Assembly (NCBI GenBank): GCA_903887375.1 | Contig: CAISPN010000098.1 | Span: 1-38,444, forward strand | Direction: 5' to 3' | From: an uncultured cyanobacterium | GTDB lineage: Bacteria; Cyanobacteriota; Cyanobacteriia; Cyanobacteriales; Microcystaceae | Length of the DNA stretch: 38,444 nt | Part shown: piece by piece, positions 33,341-38,444 of the stretch | Layout: the number at the start of each line of letters is the position of its first letter | Position numbering within the stretch: position 1 is the first letter of the stretch | The notes under the pieces: generated by a model | What the model was told of the DNA's origin: nothing | What the model saw: only the letters and a program-made list of their open reading frames with translations | Databases searched by the model: none | Translations under genes and position numbers: made by a program

Positions 33341-34999
33341 ATGAAAATTGCCCTTGCTCAACTTAATCCCATCATCGGTAATCTGGATTTTAATAGCCAG
33401 CAAATTCTAGAATATGCCCACAAAGCCCAAAAAGAGGAAGCCAGATTGCTCTTGACTCCTGAGCTGTCTCTTTGTGGTTATCCCCCTAGAGATCTGCTGC
33501 TCAATCACGATTTTATTGCCGCTGCGAACAAGAGCCTTGAGCAACTATCCCGGCAAATACCAAAAGATCTTGCTCTTTTAGTTGGGCTACCTACTATAAA
33601 TATCAATGCCGATATTGCTGGAGAAAAACCACTTTATAATTCAGTTGCTTACTTAGAAGCAGGACAAATTAAACAATATTTCCACAAAAGACTTTTACCT
33701 AACTATGATGTCTTTGATGAACATCGTTATTTTGCCCCTGGCGTAAATAGCAATGTTCTTTTGCTCGATGGATATAAAATTGGGGTAACAATCTGCGAAG
33801 ATCTCTGGAATGATGAGTGCTTCTGGAGCAAAAAGAGCTATCAAGTTAACCCACTCCATGAGCTCTCTCAAGAAAATGTAGACCTCATTATTAATCTTTC
33901 AGCTTCACCCTATTGCCTCAACAAACACCAACTTAGAAAGCAAATGCTGCAATCTGGAGCGAAAAAATATCATTTGCCCATCATTTATACCAACCAAGTT
34001 GGCGGCAATGATGAGCTGATATTTGATGGATCTAGCATGGCTTTTAACCAAGAGGGAAAATGCCTGCTACAAGCTAAAAGTTTTCAGAAAGATTTTAAAA
34101 TTATTGATTTTTCTTGTGAGCTAGAGCAAGGTGAGCTAGAAAATTTAGCGCAATCAGAAGAAGAAGAAATCTGGTCAGCTCTAGTTCTAGGAGTTAGAGA
34201 CTATGCCCAAAAAAGCGGCTTTAGTAAAGTCATCTTGGGTCTTAGTGGTGGAATTGACTCTTCTTTAGTAGCTGCTATAGCCAAAGAAGCACTAGGTTCA
34301 TCCAATGTTCTAGCGCTACTGATGCCCTCTCCTTATAGTTCAGAGCATTCAATCACCGATGCCCAGCAGTTAGTCAAAAATTTGGGTATCTCATCCCACA
34401 TTATTGAAATAGAAAGCCTGATGCATCAATATGATTTGGCATTATTACCTATACTTAAAGATCCAGAATTTGGCATAGCTCAAGAAAATATTCAATCGCG
34501 CATCCGAGGTAATCTCTTGATGGCACTAGCTAATAAATTTGGTTATTTGCTCTTATCTACTGGCAACAAATCCGAAATGGCGGTAGGCTACTGCACCCTC
34601 TACGGGGATATGAATGGGGGATTGGCAGCTATTGCAGATTTACCCAAGACTAAGGTTTACAAACTCTGCAACTGGTTAAACCGTCAAAAAGAAATCATCC
34701 CTCACAATATATTAGTTAAACCACCTAGCGCTGAATTAAAACCAGGGCAATTAGATCAAGACTCCCTACCTGCTTATGAGATACTAGATGAGATTCTCTT
34801 ACGTATGCTCGAAAAGCGCCAAAGCAAAGAGGAAATTATTGCCGCTGGCTATGATATTCAAACTGTATCTAAAGTGATGAATCTGGTCTTTAAATCTGAA
34901 TTTAAAAGAAAACAAGCCCCCCCATGTTTAAAGATTAGTGAGCGGGCTTTTGGCAGTGGCTGGCGCATGCCTATTGCCAGTAGTTGGTTTGAATATTAA
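33341..34999 (+). CDS. nadE: Glutamine-dependent NAD+ synthetase
   Basis: The last step of NAD synthesis: amidates deamido-NAD using glutamine and ATP. The 552-residue protein fuses an N-terminal nitrilase-type glutaminase (catalytic Glu41, Lys116 and Cys152 in [19 protein letters not shown] and TICEDLW) to a C-terminal synthetase domain with the PP-loop SGGIDS (302-307). Ammonia is channelled between them. Length is as expected for bacterial two-domain NadE. It starts 8 bases after nrtR and is followed by lgt after 11 bases. Confidence 0.97.
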   Translation: MKIALAQLNPIIGNLDFNSQQILEYAHKAQKEEARLLLTPELSLCGYPPRDLLLNHDFIAAANKSLEQLSRQIPKDLALLVGLPTININADIAGEKPLYNSVAYLEAGQIKQYFHKRLLPNYDVFDEHRYFAPGVNSNVLLLDGYKIGVTICEDLWNDECFWSKKSYQVNPLHELSQENVDLIINLSASPYCLNKHQLRKQMLQSGAKKYHLPIIYTNQVGGNDELIFDGSSMAFNQEGKCLLQAKSFQKDFKIIDFSCELEQGELENLAQSEEEEIWSALVLGVRDYAQKSGFSKVILGLSGGIDSSLVAAIAKEALGSSNVLALLMPSPYSSEHSITDAQQLVKNLGISSHIIEIESLMHQYDLALLPILKDPEFGIAQENIQSRIRGNLLMALANKFGYLLLSTGNKSEMAVGYCTLYGDMNGGLAAIADLPKTKVYKLCNWLNRQKEIIPHNILVKPPSAELKPGQLDQDSLPAYEILDEILLRMLEKRQSKEEIIAAGYDIQTVSKVMNLVFKSEFKRKQAPPCLKISERAFGSGWRMPIASSWFEY

Positions 35000-35010
35000 T
35001 TAGATATTTT

Positions 35011-35844
35011 ATGATGTTATTTGCTTTTCAATTTCAATCACCAGGAGCTGAGTTACTGCACTTAGGGCCTTTAACTATTCGCTGGTATGGTTTTTTGATT
35101 GCCATGGCGGTTCTTTTGGGTGTGAATTTGTCGCAATATCTTGCCAAAGCCCGCAATGTCAATCCAGAACTAATTGGAGATCTGGGGATTTGGCTGGTAA
35201 TAGCGGCAATCCCCTGTGCTAGATTGTATTATGTATTGTTTCAATGGCAAGACTATAGCCAACATCCACAAGATATTATCGCTATTTGGAAAGGTGGAAT
35301 TGCCATCCATGGGGCAATCTTAGGTGGTACTATAGCTACAATTTTTTTTGCCAGGTGGCATAAAATTTCGGTTTGGCAATTAAGCGATCTTGTAGTTCCA
35401 TCTCTAGCACTAGGCCAAGCTATAGGACGTTGGGGCAATTTTTTCAATTCTGAGGCCTTTGGCTCTCCTACAAATTTACCGTGGAAACTCTTTATTGCTC
35501 CTGAAAATCGACCAGCTGGCTATTTACAATATGCATATTTTCACCCGACTTTTTTGTATGAATCGCTTTGGAATTTAATGGTCTTTGCTATATTGCTATA
35601 TTTGTTGTTCTGGGGTCTCAAACATGGTAGTACCCTCAAAGTTGGTACCATCTCTTTAGTCTATTTGGTAGCCTATAGCCTTGGGCGAGTCTGGATTGAA
35701 GGATTACGTACAGATAGCTTGATGTTGGGTCCATTGAGAATTGCCCAAATTGTCAGTTTGATTCTTTTATCACTGGGGGTCTTTGGATTACTTCAACTGT
35801 ATTTCTTTAAACGTCGTTTACCGGATATTGCCCATAGTGAATAA
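35011..35844 (+). CDS. lgt: Prolipoprotein diacylglyceryl transferase
   Basis: Transfers a diacylglyceryl group from phosphatidylglycerol to the lipobox Cys of prolipoproteins in the inner membrane. The 277-residue, seven-helix protein keeps the key residues Tyr26 (RWYGF), His100 (AIHGAILGG) and Arg140 in the Lgt signature [13 protein letters not shown] (139-151), and ends with a conserved [12 protein letters not shown]. Start ATG 35011 is followed by a second ATG; either is possible. The stop overlaps the cobM start by 8 bases. Confidence 0.97.
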   Translation: MMLFAFQFQSPGAELLHLGPLTIRWYGFLIAMAVLLGVNLSQYLAKARNVNPELIGDLGIWLVIAAIPCARLYYVLFQWQDYSQHPQDIIAIWKGGIAIHGAILGGTIATIFFARWHKISVWQLSDLVVPSLALGQAIGRWGNFFNSEAFGSPTNLPWKLFIAPENRPAGYLQYAYFHPTFLYESLWNLMVFAILLYLLFWGLKHGSTLKVGTISLVYLVAYSLGRVWIEGLRTDSLMLGPLRIAQIVSLILLSLGVFGLLQLYFFKRRLPDIAHSE

Positions 35845-36607
35845 AACAATTTTAAAACCTGCTGTCTATATCATTGGGGCAGGCCCTGGTGATCCTGAAC
35901 TGTTAACAGTCAAAGCGGCCAGAATTCTCTCGCAAGCTGATGCAATTTTCTATGCTGATTCACTTGTTCCCAAGCAAATTTTACAAGATTGTATCGGTGA
36001 GCTGATTGCCACTGGGAATAAAACCCTAGAGGAAATTATTCCGATAATGGCCGAAAAGGTTAGAAATGGGCTTTCAGTAGTACGCCTTCATTCAGGCGAT
36101 CTGACTCTCTATAGCGCCATCTACGAGCAAATGCGAGCTCTCACTACTCTAGAGATTCCCTTTGAATTGATCCCAGGTATTTCAGCCTATCAAGCAGCTG
36201 CGGCCAAAATAGGAGTAGAATTGACAGTACCGGAACTGGTTCAGACAATAATTCTCACCAGGGTCACTGGAGCGGCCTCAACGGTTCCCCCGCAAGAAGA
36301 TCTAGCTAGCTTGGCAGCGCACCAGGCCAGTCTCTGTCTTTATTTGGCAGCGCGCCATATCGAAAAAGCCCAAAACGAACTACTCAAACATTATCAACCC
36401 GATACAGCAGTGGCAATCTGCTTTAGGGTAGGCTGGCCTGATGAAAGGTTTTGGTTAGTACCTCTTGAGCAGATGAGCAAGGTTAGCCAAGAAAATAAAT
36501 TGATTCGCACAACTCTATACATCATAAGCCCGGCTTTAAATGCCTCTCTATCTAAGCGCTCACGCCTCTATGATCCTGAGTTTAACCACCTTTTTAGACC
36601 AGCATAA
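35837..36607 (+). CDS. cobM: Precorrin-4 C11-methyltransferase
   Basis: Methylates C-11 of precorrin-4 with SAM in corrin-ring synthesis. The 256-residue protein starts at GTG 35837; the frame extends further upstream inside lgt, but the tetrapyrrole-methylase core begins right after this GTG. Motifs are [17 protein letters not shown] (11-27), YADSLVP (39-45), [11 protein letters not shown] and [10 protein letters not shown], in the order of CobM/CbiF. The last 30 residues are the usual charged tail. It overlaps lgt by 8 bases and is followed after 5 bases by the channel-like gene. Confidence 0.95.
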   Translation: MNKTILKPAVYIIGAGPGDPELLTVKAARILSQADAIFYADSLVPKQILQDCIGELIATGNKTLEEIIPIMAEKVRNGLSVVRLHSGDLTLYSAIYEQMRALTTLEIPFELIPGISAYQAAAAKIGVELTVPELVQTIILTRVTGAASTVPPQEDLASLAAHQASLCLYLAARHIEKAQNELLKHYQPDTAVAICFRVGWPDERFWLVPLEQMSKVSQENKLIRTTLYIISPALNASLSKRSRLYDPEFNHLFRPA

Positions 36608-36612
36608 AAGTA

Positions 36613-37659
36613 GTGAGTATGCCCGAAAGCCAGATGATCAGCATTGGCACTTATCTAGCTAGTCCCATTGTCATCCAAAAAGCAAATGAACTATCTGGCT
36701 TTAGTATTGAGCTTTGGCGTGAAATAGCGAGCAAACTAGCTCTTGAGTATCATTTCAAACAATATAGTAACCTAGATCAACTATTGCAAGCTACAGCCAA
36801 AGATCAAGTAGATTTGGCAATTGGCGCTATTGCTATCACCTCGGCGCAGGCAAAGATTTTGAACTTTTCCTATCCTATCTACAATAGCGGTTTAGGGATT
36901 ATGGTTCCTTCATTCTCAGGCGATATGGACCAAACGCCTCTATCTTATTTACACAATTTGTTGACAATTGTTGTTCCAAAACTATTGGGTTTTACTTTGA
37001 TTTTTTTAGCAGTTGGTGTGATTTTCTCGCTGATTATCGCCCATCTAGTCTGGTTATTTGAGCATAACCGTCAAGATGATCAAGATCTGCTGATTCCTAA
37101 AGAATATTTTCCAGGAATTTTTGAGGCTTTCTGGTGGTCTTTAACTACCTTGTTTGGCCAGCAGATGGACTATCCCAAAAATGCTCTATCACGCCTTGTA
37201 TCTTTTGTTTGGGTTTTTATTGCCACTGTTATGTTAATTTACCTGAGCTCTAGCTTGACTAGTGAGATGACCCTCCAGCATATAAGGGGTAATATCAGGG
37301 GGCTCAGTGATCTTCAAGGAAGAACTATTGCCACTACTAAAAATACAGTACCAACTAATTTGCTTGAACAATACAATATCAAAGCCATAGAATTAAATTC
37401 ACAAGAACAAGTTTATGACAATCTCCTCTCTGGTAAAGTAGATGCCATAATGCTTGATTCTTTGGTTTTGATGAATTATGCAATACATCAGGGTTTGGGC
37501 AAAGTTACTCTAGTAGGCGAACCAATTAATCCCAAGGGTTATGGTATTGCTTACTCTGCCAAATCCAATCTAAAAAAATCGATAGATCTTGCAATACTAG
37601 AGTTACAAGAAGATGGTACCTATCAAAAGCTCTATGATCTTTATTTTAAAAAGAGCTAG
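36613..37659 (+). CDS. GluR0-like ligand-gated ion channel homologue with atypical filter
   Basis: A 348-residue protein made of a split solute-binding domain (S1 about 9-100, S2 about 225-348) interrupted by a channel module: M1 about 118-149, a pore loop about 172-186 and M3 about 194-216, the layout of prokaryotic ionotropic glutamate receptors. The S2 acid Asp282 (VDAIMLDSLV) is kept. Three oddities: the GluR0 K+ filter TVGYGD is replaced by TTLFGQQMD; the S1 Arg that binds the ligand carboxylate is Gln79 (ITSAQAK); and there is no signal peptide. Start GTG 36613 (or ATG 36619) follows an in-frame stop at 36595. Last gene of the NAD/lgt/cobM run. Confidence 0.88.
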   Translation: MSMPESQMISIGTYLASPIVIQKANELSGFSIELWREIASKLALEYHFKQYSNLDQLLQATAKDQVDLAIGAIAITSAQAKILNFSYPIYNSGLGIMVPSFSGDMDQTPLSYLHNLLTIVVPKLLGFTLIFLAVGVIFSLIIAHLVWLFEHNRQDDQDLLIPKEYFPGIFEAFWWSLTTLFGQQMDYPKNALSRLVSFVWVFIATVMLIYLSSSLTSEMTLQHIRGNIRGLSDLQGRTIATTKNTVPTNLLEQYNIKAIELNSQEQVYDNLLSGKVDAIMLDSLVLMNYAIHQGLGKVTLVGEPINPKGYGIAYSAKSNLKKSIDLAILELQEDGTYQKLYDLYFKKS

Positions 37660-37666
37660 TTTTAAA

Positions 37667-38383
37667 TTATGATGCTTTTTTTGCTTGAAGATAGCGACGC
37701 GATACCTCGTCCCAATTGACTACATTCCACCACTGTTTTAGATATTCAGCCCGTAAATTGCGGTACTTTAAGTAATAGGCATGCTCCCAAACATCATTGC
37801 CCATAATAGGATAGAACCCGCTGAGCAAGGGACTATCTTGATTGGCTGTGGTCATGATATCTAGATTTGCTGATTTATCTAGTACTAACCAAACCCAGCC
37901 ACTACCAAAAACCTTAAGACCAGCTTGAGTAAATGCATTTTTGAATTCATCAAAGCTACCAAATTTAGCCTCAATAGCTCTAGCTAATTGCCCAGAAGGC
38001 TCTCTTTTTCCTGTAGGTGACATTATCTGCCAAAACATAGTGTGGTTAAGATCTCCGCCACCGTTATTTCTTACAGTGGTGCGAATATCAGCAGGAAGCT
38101 TGTCTAGATTTAAGATCAACTGCTCTATGCTTTGATCATGCAAGTTTGGATATTTCTTGAGCGCTGAATTTAGATTATTGACATAGGCTTGGTGGTGTTT
38201 GTCATGGTGAAACTGCATGGTTTCACGGTCTATATAAGGCTCTAGCGCGTCATAGGCATAGGGCAGTGGAGGAAGACTATAAGGGCCAGTCGGAGTTTGA
38301 GCATATGCAAACTTAGGAAAGCTTCCTATTGCTGGAGTTGCCAAAATTAGCATTTGAACGAATTGACGACGATTGAAAGTCAT
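37667..38383 (-). CDS. sodA: Manganese superoxide dismutase with Tat signal peptide
   Basis: Dismutates superoxide; a 238-residue Fe/Mn-family enzyme. Metal ligands are His59 (FHHDKHH), His114 (LNHTMFW), Asp197 and His201 (DVWEHAYY). Gly110 and Gln182 (TANQDSPL) at the second-shell positions match the Mn type. The N-terminus [11 protein letters not shown] then a hydrophobic stretch ending AYA (to residue 28) is a twin-arginine signal, so it is exported folded to the periplasm or thylakoid lumen. Its stop lies 7 bases from the end of the channel gene on the other strand. The last 61 bases of the window contain its promoter region; no clear motif is seen. Confidence 0.96.
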   Translation of the reverse strand: MTFNRRQFVQMLILATPAIGSFPKFAYAQTPTGPYSLPPLPYAYDALEPYIDRETMQFHHDKHHQAYVNNLNSALKKYPNLHDQSIEQLILNLDKLPADIRTTVRNNGGGDLNHTMFWQIMSPTGKREPSGQLARAIEAKFGSFDEFKNAFTQAGLKVFGSGWVWLVLDKSANLDIMTTANQDSPLLSGFYPIMGNDVWEHAYYLKYRNLRAEYLKQWWNVVNWDEVSRRYLQAKKAS

Positions 38384-38444
38384 AGTTTTACCGGCTAATT
38401 CTGAAAGTTATCAAATATTTTGTAATTTTCCCACGCTGAAGCTA

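Noticed and set aside
1-38444. HIP1 (GCGATCGC) repeats as a cyanobacterial marker
   Set aside because: I saw only near matches such as CCGATCGCAA near 20957; a by-eye scan is not exhaustive, so neither presence nor depletion is claimed.

Overview
The window is a 38.4 kb piece of an AT-rich cyanobacterial chromosome. The assignment rests on a SyCRP1-type Crp regulator, plant/cyanobacterial-type IspH, an NdbB-like quinone reductase, a TIGR02450 small protein, cyanobacterial-style RRM protein, perfect GTA-N8-TAC NtcA sites upstream of nitrogen genes, and cobalamin genes scattered among unrelated operons. Genus is not decided; I see no phage, transposase or CRISPR. Genes are tightly packed and all five convergent pairs overlap or abut.

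Layout. 1-925: 3' part of an unrecognised minus-strand gene and a nearly gene-free AT-rich stretch with one minus-strand terminator. 926-4736: RRM protein, an atypical OmpR-type regulator behind an NtcA class II promoter, a lone ABC ATPase, a polysaccharide flippase and a GNAT acetyltransferase. 4747-7248: intron-less tRNA-Leu(UAA), NAD(P)HX repair enzyme and dapB. 7224-12014: pentapeptide protein and an OppC/DppC permease, divergent from two tandem ammonium transporters, with NtcA sites and RNA structures in the spacers. 12081-16554: ispH, a HAD hydrolase, NdbB-like reductase and a Wza-type export protein. 16632-18363: TIGR02450 protein, SyCRP1 and two small membrane-associated proteins. 18356-20441: fabH and plsX. 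20537-25401: a minus-strand operon of esterase, sugar-type permease, OppA, OppB and cobH. 25463-28174: valS. 28259-37659: nine colinear plus-strand genes: Wzy-like protein, GT4 glycosyltransferase, the NAD salvage set pncB-nadD-nrtR-nadE, lgt, cobM and a glutamate-receptor-like channel. 37667-38383: a Tat-exported Mn superoxide dismutase.

Connections. Nitrogen acquisition is the strongest theme: an NtcA-promoted regulator, two NtcA-flanked ammonium transporters and a peptide-type permease sharing the NtcA-rich divergent spacer. The most unusual signal is a 17-bp hairpin between the two amt genes, both arms of which are copies of the dppC coding sequence in opposite orientations, so RNA from this spacer could pair with dppC mRNA. 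The second is a GluR0-like channel lacking the K+ filter, the ligand-carboxylate arginine and a signal peptide. Surface polysaccharide genes (flippase, Wza-like, Wzy-like, GT4) are dispersed across four sites.
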